A stretch of DNA of 64,000 nt from Pseudoxanthomonas sp. PXM02. GTDB taxonomy: Bacteria; Pseudomonadota; Gammaproteobacteria; Xanthomonadales; Xanthomonadaceae. How positions within the stretch are numbered: the first letter of the stretch is position 1; each line of letters begins with the position of its first letter. Below, piece after piece: positions 52,013 through 59,644 of this stretch. The notes under the pieces are model-generated. The model was not told the DNA's origin. It was given only the letters and a program-made list of their open reading frames with translations, and did no database searches. The position numbers and the translations under genes were made by a program. Location: contig NZ_JACVAK010000001.1 in the NCBI RefSeq assembly GCF_014851805.1, positions 868,001 to 932,000 of the forward strand. Reading direction: 5' to 3'.

Positions 52013-52066
52013 CCGCCGCGCATCACCTCTCCCCCTCACCGCATCCCGATCCCCCAGGAGTCCACC

Positions 52067-53080
52067 ATGTCCCTCCACGATCTGCTTCCCGGCAAACTCG
52101 GCTTCGGCACCGCCCCGCTCGGCAACATGTTCCGCGACATTCCGGAGGCCGAAGCGCGCGCCACCGTCGATGCCGCCTGGAACGACGGCATCCGCTACTT
52201 CGACAACGCACCCTTCTACGGCGCTGGCCTCGCGGAAATCCGCATGGGCGACGCGCTGGCCGACAAGCCGCGCGATCAGTACGTCATCAGCACCAAGGTC
52301 GGTCGGCTGATCCTGGATGAGGTCGAGGACATCAGTGCCCGCGACCTCGGCGAGAAAGGCGACGTTTTCAAGTACGGACGTCCCAACAAGATCGTCAACG
52401 ACTACACCTACGACGCCACGCTGCGCTCGATCGACGACAGCCTGAAGCGGCTGAAGACCGACCGTATCGAGATCACCTGGGTGCACGACATCGCGCAGGA
52501 CTTCTACGGCGATGAGTGGCTGTCGATGTTCGAACAGGCGCGCACCGGCGCCTTCCGGGCACTGGACCGTCTTCGCGACGAGGGCGTGATCCAGGCGTGG
52601 GGCCTGGGCGTGAACCGGGTCGAGCCCATCGAGCTGCTGCTCGACCTCGAAGGGCCGCGTCCCGACGGCTTCCTGCTGGCAGGCCGCTACACCCTGCTCG
52701 ACCATGCACGTGCACTGCAGCGCGTGATGCCGAAGGTGGCCGAACGTGGCCTCGGCATCGTGGTCGGCGGTCCCTACAGCTCAGGTGCGTTGGTGGGCGG
52801 TCCGAACTTCGAGTACGCGCCCGCCACACCGCAGATCCTCGACAAGGTGGCGCGGATCAAGGCGCTCGCCGACCGCCATGGCATCAGCGTCAAGGCGGCA
52901 GGCCTGCAGTTCGCGCTGGCCAATCCTGCCGTCGCCGCGGTCATTCCCGGTGCCAGCAAGCCGGAGCGCATCGCAGAGGACAGCGCGGCGCTGAAGGAAA
53001 CCGTCCCCGCCGGCTTCTGGCGCGACCTGCGCAGCGCGAATCTGGTGCACCCCGACGCCCCGCTGCCGGCCGGCGCCTGA
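52067..53080 (+). CDS. Aldo/keto reductase (L-fucose dehydrogenase/pyridoxal dehydrogenase-like)
   Basis: A 337-residue aldo/keto reductase: LPGKLGFGTAPLGNMFRDIPEAEARATVDAAWNDGIRYFDNAPFYGAGLAE (catalytic Asp and Tyr in FDNAPFYG), VISTKVGRLIL (catalytic Lys), IEITWVHDIAQ (catalytic His), then GVIQAWGLGVNR and the NADP-binding end VAAVIPGASKPERIAE. The YVISTKVGR and DNAPFYG wording resembles the AKR group including L-galactose/L-fucose and pyridoxal dehydrogenases. Substrate uncertain. AGGAG precedes the ATG by 7 bases. Cotranscription with the OYE gene suggests detoxification of reactive carbonyl or quinone compounds, which is inference. Confidence 0.9.
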   Translation: MSLHDLLPGKLGFGTAPLGNMFRDIPEAEARATVDAAWNDGIRYFDNAPFYGAGLAEIRMGDALADKPRDQYVISTKVGRLILDEVEDISARDLGEKGDVFKYGRPNKIVNDYTYDATLRSIDDSLKRLKTDRIEITWVHDIAQDFYGDEWLSMFEQARTGAFRALDRLRDEGVIQAWGLGVNRVEPIELLLDLEGPRPDGFLLAGRYTLLDHARALQRVMPKVAERGLGIVVGGPYSSGALVGGPNFEYAPATPQILDKVARIKALADRHGISVKAAGLQFALANPAVAAVIPGASKPERIAEDSAALKETVPAGFWRDLRSANLVHPDAPLPAGA

Positions 53081-53094
53081 TCCGGGCAGTTACC

Positions 53095-53120
53095 ACCGCC
53101 TTCGTCAACGCGAAGGCGGT
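53095..53120. terminator. Bidirectional terminator hairpin
   Basis: ACCGCCTTCG-TCAACG-CGAAGGCGGT, a perfect 10-base stem with a 6-base loop, 14 bases after the aldo/keto reductase stop. The last bases of the convergent DUF4130 gene, including its stop, lie inside the stem. A plus-strand TT follows, so termination may be modest. Confidence 0.65.
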
Positions 53121-53926
53121 TTGCGTTCGGGAATGCGACGACGCGGTGCCTGCGCTTCCCGCTCGTCCATCTCGCGCACGCGGCGGCCGGCCTCGCGGAT
53201 CAGATCCGGCAGCAGGTGCGCCTCGGGCAGGTGCTTCCAATACTTCTGCGGCATTTCCTGCCGCATCATCCGCGTGTTGAGCCGCGCCGGATTGAAGATG
53301 TTGGCGTAGTACGTCCGCCACAGCGCGTCCTCGGCATCGTCGGCCGGGGCATCGGCACGTTGCGCACCCTCACCCGCCCACAGGTCCGCCCCGTCCCATT
53401 GCACGCTGCGATACGGCGTCAGGATCGCCCAGCGCATGCCGGCGAAGCGGCGCGTGAAGAATGGCGCCACGCGGTCGACGATGTAGTGGTCGGGTTCGAA
53501 CCAGGCGATATAGGCGTTGTCCTCGCCATCGACCTGGCGGAAGCGCACGAACGCCTTCATCTTGTGCGTGTCGCGGCGAACGGCCTGCGACCAGCGCGTC
53601 GCCCGGTGCACATCGACATCGGTAGCGCGATCCAGCAGCGCACGCTCGCCGTTGCCGATCCGCCACAGCAATCGATAGAGCAAGGCGTGGCGACCGGCAT
53701 CGCGATGACACAGCACGGACGCGGCGAACGACATGAACTCCGCGGGCACCGACAGGCCCGTGCGACGCCCGGGCTGGTCCAGCACCGCCGCCGCCGCGAG
53801 CAGCTCGCCCTGCGCGTCGGCCTGCCATTCCACGGCTTCCGGCGGCAATTCCGCTTCCCAGGCATGTCGCGCCTGCGAGCGCCACGCATCCAGATCCCAC
53901 GCAGGCATCACGGTGGCGCGGAACAT
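53105..53926 (-). CDS. DUF4130 (TIGR03915-type) putative DNA metabolism protein
   Basis: A 273-residue protein consisting only of the DUF4130 domain, recognised by VLCHRDAGRHALLYRLLWRIGNGERALLDRATDVDVHRATRWSQAVRRDTHKMKAFVRFRQVDGEDNAYIAWFEPDHYIVDRVAPFFTRRFAGMRWAILTPYRSVQWDG and the C-terminal WRTYYANIFNPARLNTRMMRQEMPQKYWKHLPEA. In proteobacteria this domain is often fused to a UdgX-like uracil-DNA glycosylase; that part is absent here. It starts a few bases after the radical SAM gene, and the two form a known pair. Role in DNA repair is inferred from that association only. ATG at 53926 or GTG at 53932. Confidence 0.85.
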   Translation of the reverse strand: MFRATVMPAWDLDAWRSQARHAWEAELPPEAVEWQADAQGELLAAAAVLDQPGRRTGLSVPAEFMSFAASVLCHRDAGRHALLYRLLWRIGNGERALLDRATDVDVHRATRWSQAVRRDTHKMKAFVRFRQVDGEDNAYIAWFEPDHYIVDRVAPFFTRRFAGMRWAILTPYRSVQWDGADLWAGEGAQRADAPADDAEDALWRTYYANIFNPARLNTRMMRQEMPQKYWKHLPEAHLLPDLIREAGRRVREMDEREAQAPRRRIPERKPPSR

Positions 53927-53935
53927 CCCCACGCC

Positions 53936-55186
53936 TCAGCCGAACAGATCGGCCTGGCGCGGCGCCGGCGCCAGTTCGCTGCGCAGCCGCACCGGATCGT
54001 CGAGGCGCTGCCGCGGATGGTGGTCCAGCAGCACGACGAACGGCAGCACTTTCTGCAGCGGCGCACGCAGCCGCGCCAGGTCCGCCACGCGCAGCCGGCC
54101 CTGGCGGCGCGAGTCGACGATGCGCTGCACGTTGCGCGCACCCAGTCCCGGCACGCGCAGCAGCATCTCGCGCGGCGCCGTGTTCAGATCAACCGGGAAC
54201 CGGTCCGGATGGCGCAACGCCCAGGCCAGTTTCGGATCGATGTCCAGGTCGAGCATGCCGCCTTGCGTGCCCACGTCTTCGACGATCTCCTTCACGTCGA
54301 ACCCGTAGAAGCGCAGCAGCCAGTCGGCCTGGTACAGACGGTGCTCGCGCTGAAGCGGCGGCGCACGCAGCGGCAGCTGCGTGGATGCATCCGGAATCGG
54401 GCTGAAGGCGGAGTAGTACACGCGCCGCATGCGGAACTGCCGGTAGAGCGCATCGCTGCTGGTCAGGATGGCGCGGTCGTCAGCCGCGTCAGCGCCAACG
54501 ATCATCTGCGTGCTCTGCCCCGCCGGCGCGAACTTCGGCGGTCGTTTCCGCTTCGGTTGCGCTTCCTTCTTGTCGGGCTTGGCCGCCTGGATGCGCCAGT
54601 GCAGTTCGCCCATCGCATCGCGGATGCCCTGCGCCTCCTTCTGCGGCGCCAGCTGCTTCAGGCCGGCTTCGGTCGGCAATTCGACATTGATGCTCAGGCG
54701 GTCCGCGTAACGACCGGCGGCGGCGAGCAGTTCCGGTGATGCTTCCGGAATGGTCTTGAGGTGGATGTAGCCGGCGAAGCGGTGGTCCTCGCGCAGGCTG
54801 CGTGCGACTTCGACCATCTGCTCCATGGTGTAGTCGCCGTTGCGGATGATGCCGCTGGAGAGGAACAGCCCCTCGATGTAGTTGCGCTTGTAGAACTCCA
54901 GTGTCAGTCGCACCACTTCCGCCGTGGCGAACCGTGCGCGCGGCACGTTGCTCGATACGCGGTTGACGCAGTACGCGCAGTCATAGATGCAGAAGTTGGT
55001 CAGCAGGATCTTCAGCAGCGACACGCAGCGTCCGTCCGGCGTGTACGAGTGGCAGATGCCCATGCCCTCGGTGCTGCCGATCCCGCCCTTGCCCAGCGAA
55101 TGGCGCTTGCCGGCGCCGCTGGACGCGCACGACGCGTCGTACTTGGCCGCATCGGCGAGGATCGAGAGCTTGTCTTTCAGTTGCAT
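53936..55186 (-). CDS. Putative DNA modification/repair radical SAM protein
   Basis: A 416-residue protein of the TIGR03916 type. Radical SAM cluster: LLTNFCIYDCAYCVNRVSS (CxxxCxxC, with Cys in CIYDCAYC), then GLFLSSGIIRNGDYTMEQMVEVAR and RLSINVELPTEAGLKQLAPQK. A C-terminal helix-hairpin-helix (FPVDLNTAPREMLLRVPGLGARNVQRIVDSRRQGRLRVADLARL) indicates DNA binding. It is spore-photoproduct-lyase-like in layout but not in length. Transcribed ahead of the DUF4130 gene, with 9 bases between. The DNA lesion it acts on is unknown. The start at 55186 (MQLKDKLSILADAAKYD) is the usual family N-terminus. Confidence 0.9.
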   Translation of the reverse strand: MQLKDKLSILADAAKYDASCASSGAGKRHSLGKGGIGSTEGMGICHSYTPDGRCVSLLKILLTNFCIYDCAYCVNRVSSNVPRARFATAEVVRLTLEFYKRNYIEGLFLSSGIIRNGDYTMEQMVEVARSLREDHRFAGYIHLKTIPEASPELLAAAGRYADRLSINVELPTEAGLKQLAPQKEAQGIRDAMGELHWRIQAAKPDKKEAQPKRKRPPKFAPAGQSTQMIVGADAADDRAILTSSDALYRQFRMRRVYYSAFSPIPDASTQLPLRAPPLQREHRLYQADWLLRFYGFDVKEIVEDVGTQGGMLDLDIDPKLAWALRHPDRFPVDLNTAPREMLLRVPGLGARNVQRIVDSRRQGRLRVADLARLRAPLQKVLPFVVLLDHHPRQRLDDPVRLRSELAPAPRQADLFG

Positions 55187-55340
55187 GTCGTCATTCTAGC
55201 CAGCGCCCTCTCGCACGATGAGACGAAACGTGGACGCAACACACGCCATCCGCAGTGTCTGAACGGGAACGCCGACGTCGAGGACAGGATTGCGCCGCCC
55301 GTGTCCGTGAAGACGATCTGCATGGCTGCCATCACCCACA

Positions 55341-56258
55341 CTAGACGGCGAGGATCGACTTCCAGTGCGCCAGCCGGTCCGCGATCAGCGCCGCTCGCTG
55401 GCGATCGTCGCGCCCATCCAGGATCGCGATCTCCTCCGGCTCCGCGCGCAGGTAGACGCCCGCCGTGCGCGCGTTGACGTCGTCGCCCCGGGTCGTGAAA
55501 TAGCCGGTGGCGCGCTCCGACGACTCCAGCCTGACCTCGCCCGTGCCCTCCAGCTGCGGTGAATCCGGGTGCAGGGGACGCTCACCCTTCCAGTAGTAGA
55601 AGACCGCAGAACCGTCTTCCTTTTCGCGCATCGCCTCGCTCCAGTAGCGCGACGACAGCGTGCCGTCCGCATGCCAGCCGCTGCCTTTCATTTCCAGCGC
55701 ACCGGCGCGGTTGCGCACCAGGCGCACCAGCCCCAGCGCCGAGGGTTCCTTTTCGGTGCGCTGGGTCAGCGAGAACTGCCACCACGCACCCTCGATGCGC
55801 GAAGACAGACCTTCGCTCTGGATGGCATGGCGCAACTTCTGGCAGATCGCCTTGGTTTCGGCGGCCGTGCCTGCGCCCTCGTAACGCACGCAGGTCAGGC
55901 CCAGCAGGTCGGTGGGCAGCTTGGCGCCACTGGCATGCAGGATGAAGGTGCGCCGCATGCCCAGCACGCCACCGAACAGGCCGGCTTCGAACACGACGTT
56001 GTCGCGCGGCGATGCCTGCCCGGGCAACGACTCGTCGACCGCCGGCGTGCGCGTGGTCCAGTCGTCCTGGGCGAACACGAACGCGGCGAAGTCCACCTGC
56101 CGCGTCAGTTCCAGCAGCCGCCCCAGCGTGGTGGTGCCGGGATTGAACGTGGTGGTCCAGGGCTCCACGTCGGCGACGTCTTCCAGACCGCGCGTCAGCG
56201 CCTGCAGCAGCTTCGCCTGCTTGCCCGACGATCCCAGGAAAATCCGCGGCTTGGCCAT
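55341..56258 (-). CDS. TIR-like nucleotide-binding (Cap12/Pycsar-TIR type) protein
   Basis: A 305-residue protein. Residues 1-130 match the TIR-like family (PF10137): MAKPRIFLGSSGKQAKLLQ, VADVEPWTTTFNPGTTTLGRLLELTRQVDFAAFVFAQDDW, and SPRDNVVFEAGLFGGVLGMRRTFIL, with the putative catalytic Glu91 in NVVFEAG and the closing LPTDLLGLTCVRYE. Such domains cleave NAD+ in anti-phage systems. The C-terminal part (about 155-305) is a beta-rich domain of unknown type (GAWWQFSLTQRTEKEPSALGLVRLVRN, GSGWHADGTLSSRYW, FYYWKGERPLHPDSPQLEGTGEVRLESSERATGYFTTRGDD). No cyclase, STING or other defence gene is adjacent. Promoter and regulation are not visible; 132 bases separate it from chrR. Confidence 0.8.
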   Translation of the reverse strand: MAKPRIFLGSSGKQAKLLQALTRGLEDVADVEPWTTTFNPGTTTLGRLLELTRQVDFAAFVFAQDDWTTRTPAVDESLPGQASPRDNVVFEAGLFGGVLGMRRTFILHASGAKLPTDLLGLTCVRYEGAGTAAETKAICQKLRHAIQSEGLSSRIEGAWWQFSLTQRTEKEPSALGLVRLVRNRAGALEMKGSGWHADGTLSSRYWSEAMREKEDGSAVFYYWKGERPLHPDSPQLEGTGEVRLESSERATGYFTTRGDDVNARTAGVYLRAEPEEIAILDGRDDRQRAALIADRLAHWKSILAV

Positions 56259-56390
56259 GCTGCGTACCCGATGGAGGGAATCGATGCCGCCAGCGTAGCG
56301 CCAACATCGCCTCCGGAGCGCCGACGCCTCACCGGTCTTCCGACCTACGGTAACCGGGATGCCGACGGAGCCGTCACCAGGGCTGGGCGC

Positions 56391-57062
56391 CTACAGCTTG
56401 AACAACGGCTGCAGCCGGCGTGCCAGCCAACCCGGGAAGCGCAGCGGTGCGTCCAGCGCGGACACGCAGATGCAGGCCGCGCCCGGCACCGTCACCGGCT
56501 GGTGTTCGACATCGCTGTCGAGGTCGGCCACATCACCTGGCGCGAACTGGCCGAGCGCATCGTGGTAGGCACCGCGCAGGATCTGCGTCAGCTCGGTGCC
56601 GCCGTGGCCGTGCACCGGCATGCTGCGGCCGGGGCCGATCTTCAGCAGCAACAGTGTGCCGGTCTTCGTGTTGGGCGCGCGGATGCAGTGCACGCCGGGC
56701 GCCATCCAGCGCCACTTGAGCGCGCGGTAGGAACTGCCGAAGTACGGATGCAGCGGCATGGGCAGGCGGTCATCGTCCTCGTACGGCGCGCCACGCGGCG
56801 TCGGTGCCGCGGGTGCGGGCGACGGATCGTCCAGACATTGCAACATCGCCTCACGCAGGTCCGCGAAGCGATCCGCCGCGACCATGGTCGGCTGCTGGTG
56901 TTCGATCAACTGGCCGCCGATACGCTCGGCTTCCTCCACGCGGGCACGGCAGTGCGCGCAGGTTTCCAGATGGGTGGCGGCCACGGTCGCCACTTCCACC
57001 GCGAGCGCGCCGGCGGCGTAGCTGACCACGGTGGAAGGATCGAGATGATGATGCGGATTCAC
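56391..57062 (-). CDS. chrR: ChrR-type zinc cupin anti-sigma factor
   Basis: A 223-residue ChrR protein. The zinc-binding anti-sigma domain uses His6, His31, Cys35 and Cys38 (HLETCAHC), matching the positions reported for Rhodobacter sphaeroides ChrR exactly. The C-terminal cupin has HGHGGTELTQILRG and DVEHQP (His151, His153, Glu157, His187), the four expected cupin ligands. The GTG start at 57062 overlaps the sigma factor stop as GTGA. It holds the sigma factor inactive until singlet oxygen or a related oxidant releases it, as known for ChrR. The chosen start gives exactly the family N-terminus MNPHHHLDPS. Confidence 0.93.
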   Translation of the reverse strand: MNPHHHLDPSTVVSYAAGALAVEVATVAATHLETCAHCRARVEEAERIGGQLIEHQQPTMVAADRFADLREAMLQCLDDPSPAPAAPTPRGAPYEDDDRLPMPLHPYFGSSYRALKWRWMAPGVHCIRAPNTKTGTLLLLKIGPGRSMPVHGHGGTELTQILRGAYHDALGQFAPGDVADLDSDVEHQPVTVPGAACICVSALDAPLRFPGWLARRLQPLFKL

Positions 57063-57685
57063 GACTGACCTCGTACCAGACCCTGCAGGCGCAGGAATGC
57101 GCGCCGCAGGTGCGATTTCACGGTGCCCAGCGGCATCTGCAGTTCGTCCGCAATGTCCTGGTGGCTCTTGGCCTCGAAGTACGACATGCGCATCAGCCGG
57201 GCCTGCACAGCCGGGAGTTCCTCGATGCGGCGCTGGAGATGGGCATGCTCCGCGTAGTCCTCGGCCGAACTGAAGGGGCGCGCCATCTCCTCGTCGCTGG
57301 CGGGCAGCGCGTCCTCCAGCACCTGCACCCAGCCCGGTTCGCGTCGCACGCGGTCGATATGGAGGTTGCGGCCGATGCGGAACAGCCACGTCGACACCGC
57401 CCCCTGCTGCGGGTCGTAGAGCGAGGCGCGCTGCCACAGACGCAGCAGGGCTTCCTGCGCAAGTTCTTCCGACACGCTGTCGGGACTGCCGAGACCGCGC
57501 AGGTAAAGGCAGAGCCGCGGCATGAAGTGGTCGTACAGGCGCATGAAGCTGGCACGGTCGCGCAGCCGGGCCACCGCGACCATGTCGCCGGTCCAGTCGT
57601 GGGCGTCGCGCGGGGAAGGCGTGGGCGTGGACACCGTCCGGGCCGCCCCGGGGGGCGGCAGTCTCCTGATGAAATCGGACGGCAT
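57059..57685 (-). CDS. rpoE: ECF sigma factor of the RpoE-ChrR (ECF11-like) type
   Basis: A 208-residue ECF sigma factor: region 2 (FMRLYDHFMPRLCLYLRGLGSPDSVSEELAQEALLRLWQRASLYDPQQGAVSTWLFRIGRNLHIDRVRRE) and region 4 (LPAVQARLMRMSYFEAKSHQDIADELQMPLGTVKSHLRRAFLRLQ). Linkage to chrR and the FEAKSHQDIA wording place it with the singlet-oxygen ECF group. It directs RNA polymerase to promoters with the TGCATCC-N16-CGTA motif that lies upstream of itself, of the gene at 57830 and of the lipid operon at 58689. Start at 57685; the promoter -10 lies about 38 bases upstream. It is translated together with chrR. Confidence 0.92.
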   Translation of the reverse strand: MPSDFIRRLPPPGAARTVSTPTPSPRDAHDWTGDMVAVARLRDRASFMRLYDHFMPRLCLYLRGLGSPDSVSEELAQEALLRLWQRASLYDPQQGAVSTWLFRIGRNLHIDRVRREPGWVQVLEDALPASDEEMARPFSSAEDYAEHAHLQRRIEELPAVQARLMRMSYFEAKSHQDIADELQMPLGTVKSHLRRAFLRLQGLVRGQS

Positions 57686-57723
57686 GGTAATGCCCGCTCC
57701 CGTTGCGGCTCGTGACGGCAGGC

Positions 57724-57752
57724 TCTACGGGCTATCGGGCGATTTGGATGCA
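57724..57752 (-). promoter_or_regulatory. Predicted ECF-sigma promoter of the rpoE-chrR operon
   Basis: On the minus strand TGCATCC (57746-57752) is separated by exactly 16 bases (57730-57745) from CGTAGA (57724-57729). This is the same layout as the two plus-strand promoters below, and lies 38 bases before the sigma factor start. It predicts autoregulation. Confidence 0.7.
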
Positions 57753-57772
57753 GGGCGCATCACGCCCCTGCC

Positions 57773-57801
57773 TGCATCCGCCAACGAAGCCACGCCGTAT
57801 G
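57773..57801 (+). promoter_or_regulatory. Predicted ECF-sigma promoter of the 57830 gene
   Basis: TGCATCC (57773-57779), a 16-base spacer, then CGTATG (57796-57801), ending 28 bases before the ATG at 57830. It stands back to back with the sigma promoter, 20 bases apart. Confidence 0.7.
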
Positions 57802-57829
57802 CACGACCAAGCCCCCGGAGACCGGTCGC

Positions 57830-58621
57830 ATGCCTGCACGTCCCTTCCCGTCCGCGCTGGCCTGTGCGGTGATCCTCGTCGCCGTGAGCCACGCCGCCGC
57901 GGCGACCACGGAGATCCAGCAGCAGGAAGCCCGCGCCTACACGCGCAAGGGCGACACGCTGCTGTACCGCGAGTCCCACTGGCGCTACCGGCAGGACGGC
58001 GACGCGCGTCGCCTGGTGCTGTACCGCTGCCCGGACGGCCGCGCGTTCGCACGCAAGACGGTGGTCGAACGCCCGCGTGCGCAGGCACCGGACTTCGATT
58101 TCGAGGATGCACGCGACGGCTACCGCGAAGGCGTGCGCAGCGGACCGCAGGGACGCGTGGTCTACGTGCGCGAGGGCACGAAGGCACCGCAGAAGGAACG
58201 TCCGCTCGCGGTTCCGGCCGATGGCGTGATCGATGCCGGCTTCGACGCCAGTGTGCGCCTGCACTGGGACAGGCTGCGAGGCGGCAGCGCGGTGACGCAG
58301 CCGTTCCTGCTGCCGAGCCGCATGGCGTTCATGCCGGTCAAGTTGGAGCCGGGACCCTCGGTCCGCTGGAACGGCGTTCCCGCACAGCGCCTGACCATGC
58401 GGCTGGACCGCTGGTACGGCTTCGTCGCACCGACGATGCAACTGACGTACGCCAGCGCGGACCAGCGATTGCTGGAGTTCGCAGGCATCGCGACGATCCG
58501 CGACATGAAGGGAAAGCACCAGGACGTGCGCATCGCCTTCCCGCAACCGGCGGTGTCCGCGGATGCGCGTGCGTTGCGGGAGGCGCTGGCGACACCGCTG
58601 GTGAAGCAGTGCACGTCTTGA
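57830..58621 (+). CDS. Exported protein of unknown function, sigma-regulon member
   Basis: A 263-residue protein with a signal peptide ([21 protein letters not shown]). Mature part: [77 protein letters not shown] and [44 protein letters not shown], with beta-strand character. It has 2 Cys, at YRCPDG and near the C-terminus (KQCTS). I do not recognise the family. It is divergent from the sigma factor and has its own predicted ECF promoter, so it belongs to the oxidative or lipid response. It is transcribed separately from the desaturase operon, which has a second promoter. Confidence 0.75.
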   Translation: MPARPFPSALACAVILVAVSHAAAATTEIQQQEARAYTRKGDTLLYRESHWRYRQDGDARRLVLYRCPDGRAFARKTVVERPRAQAPDFDFEDARDGYREGVRSGPQGRVVYVREGTKAPQKERPLAVPADGVIDAGFDASVRLHWDRLRGGSAVTQPFLLPSRMAFMPVKLEPGPSVRWNGVPAQRLTMRLDRWYGFVAPTMQLTYASADQRLLEFAGIATIRDMKGKHQDVRIAFPQPAVSADARALREALATPLVKQCTS

Positions 58622-58631
58622 GCGATATCGC

Positions 58632-58660
58632 TGCATCCAATCCCTCCGCGACTGCGTATG
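58632..58660 (+). promoter_or_regulatory. Predicted ECF-sigma promoter of the lipid operon
   Basis: TGCATCC (58632-58638), 16-base spacer (58639-58654), CGTATG (58655-58660), 28 bases before the desaturase ATG at 58689. Spacing and distance equal those of the 57773 promoter, making coincidence unlikely. Confidence 0.75.
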
Positions 58661-58688
58661 TCTCCTGAACGCAGCGGAGACCCACGCG

Positions 58689-59642
58689 ATGCCGGCAGTT
58701 GCTTCCCCCTCCCTCCCGCTGGGCGCCCGCGCGCTGGCCACGCTGCGTCGCTGGTTCGATACCGCTGCGCGTGAAGAGGACGCGACGACGCCGGCACACC
58801 GCATCGACTGGCTGCGCGCAGTGCCCTTCATCAGCATGCACCTGGCCTGCGTGGCGGTGCTGTGGGTCGGCGTGTCGCCGGTCGCGGTGATCGTGGCAGC
58901 GGCGCTGTACGCGGTGCGCATGTTCGCCATCACCGCCTTCTATCACCGCTATTTCTCGCACCGCACGTTCCGCACCTCGCGCACCGTGCAGTTCGTGTTC
59001 GCGCTGATCGGCGCCGCCAGCGTGCAGCGCGGTCCGTTGTGGTGGGCGGCGCATCACCGCAACCACCACCGGCATGCGGACACGGCGGCGGATCCGCATT
59101 CGCCCGGCCAGCAGGGCTTCTGGTGGAGCCATGCCGGCTGGTTCCTCACCCGCGAAGGCTTCCGCACCGACTGGTCGCGCATCCCCGACCTGGCCGGCTA
59201 TCCGGAACTGCGCTGGCTCGACCGCTACGACACCGTGGTTCCGGTCGTGCTCGCCGCCGGTCTCTATCTGCTTGGCGAGGTGCTGGAACGCGTCGCGCCC
59301 TCGCTGGGCACCAGCGGCCCGCAGCTGCTGGTGTGGGGCTTCTTCATCTCCACCGTGGTGCTGTTCCATGCCACGGTCACCATCAACTCGCTGGCGCATC
59401 GCTTCGGCACGCGCCGCTTCGATACCCGCGACGACAGCCGCAACAACCTGTGGCTGGCGCTGCTGACCTTCGGCGAGGGATGGCACAACAACCACCACTT
59501 TTTCCCCGGCACGGCGCGCCAGGGTTTCCGCTGGTGGGAAATCGACCTCACCTGGTACGGGCTGCGCCTGCTCGCGCTGGTCGGCCTGGTCCGTGATCTC
59601 AAGCCGATCCCCGCCTGGGTGCTGGCCAAGGCGAGGCGCTGA
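58689..59642 (+). CDS. Delta-9-type fatty acid desaturase
   Basis: A 317-residue integral-membrane desaturase. The three His boxes are visible: HRYFSH (box 1, in [14 protein letters not shown]), HHRNHH (box 2) and HNNHH (box 3, in [11 protein letters not shown]). About four helices form the membrane region, and the diiron site faces the cytoplasm. Members introduce cis double bonds into acyl chains using oxygen and electron donors. It is the first gene of the operon, following the predicted ECF promoter, with GGAG 9 bases before the ATG. Regulated by singlet-oxygen stress, it may alter unsaturation as substrate for the CFA synthase downstream. Confidence 0.93.
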   Translation: MPAVASPSLPLGARALATLRRWFDTAAREEDATTPAHRIDWLRAVPFISMHLACVAVLWVGVSPVAVIVAAALYAVRMFAITAFYHRYFSHRTFRTSRTVQFVFALIGAASVQRGPLWWAAHHRNHHRHADTAADPHSPGQQGFWWSHAGWFLTREGFRTDWSRIPDLAGYPELRWLDRYDTVVPVVLAAGLYLLGEVLERVAPSLGTSGPQLLVWGFFISTVVLFHATVTINSLAHRFGTRRFDTRDDSRNNLWLALLTFGEGWHNNHHFFPGTARQGFRWWEIDLTWYGLRLLALVGLVRDLKPIPAWVLAKARR

Positions 59643-59644
59643 GC

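Noticed and set aside
55341-56258. CBASS or Pycsar operon around the TIR-like gene
   Set aside because: No nucleotidyl cyclase, STING, ubiquitin-like or HORMA gene is seen on either side; neighbours are a DNA-repair pair and chrR.
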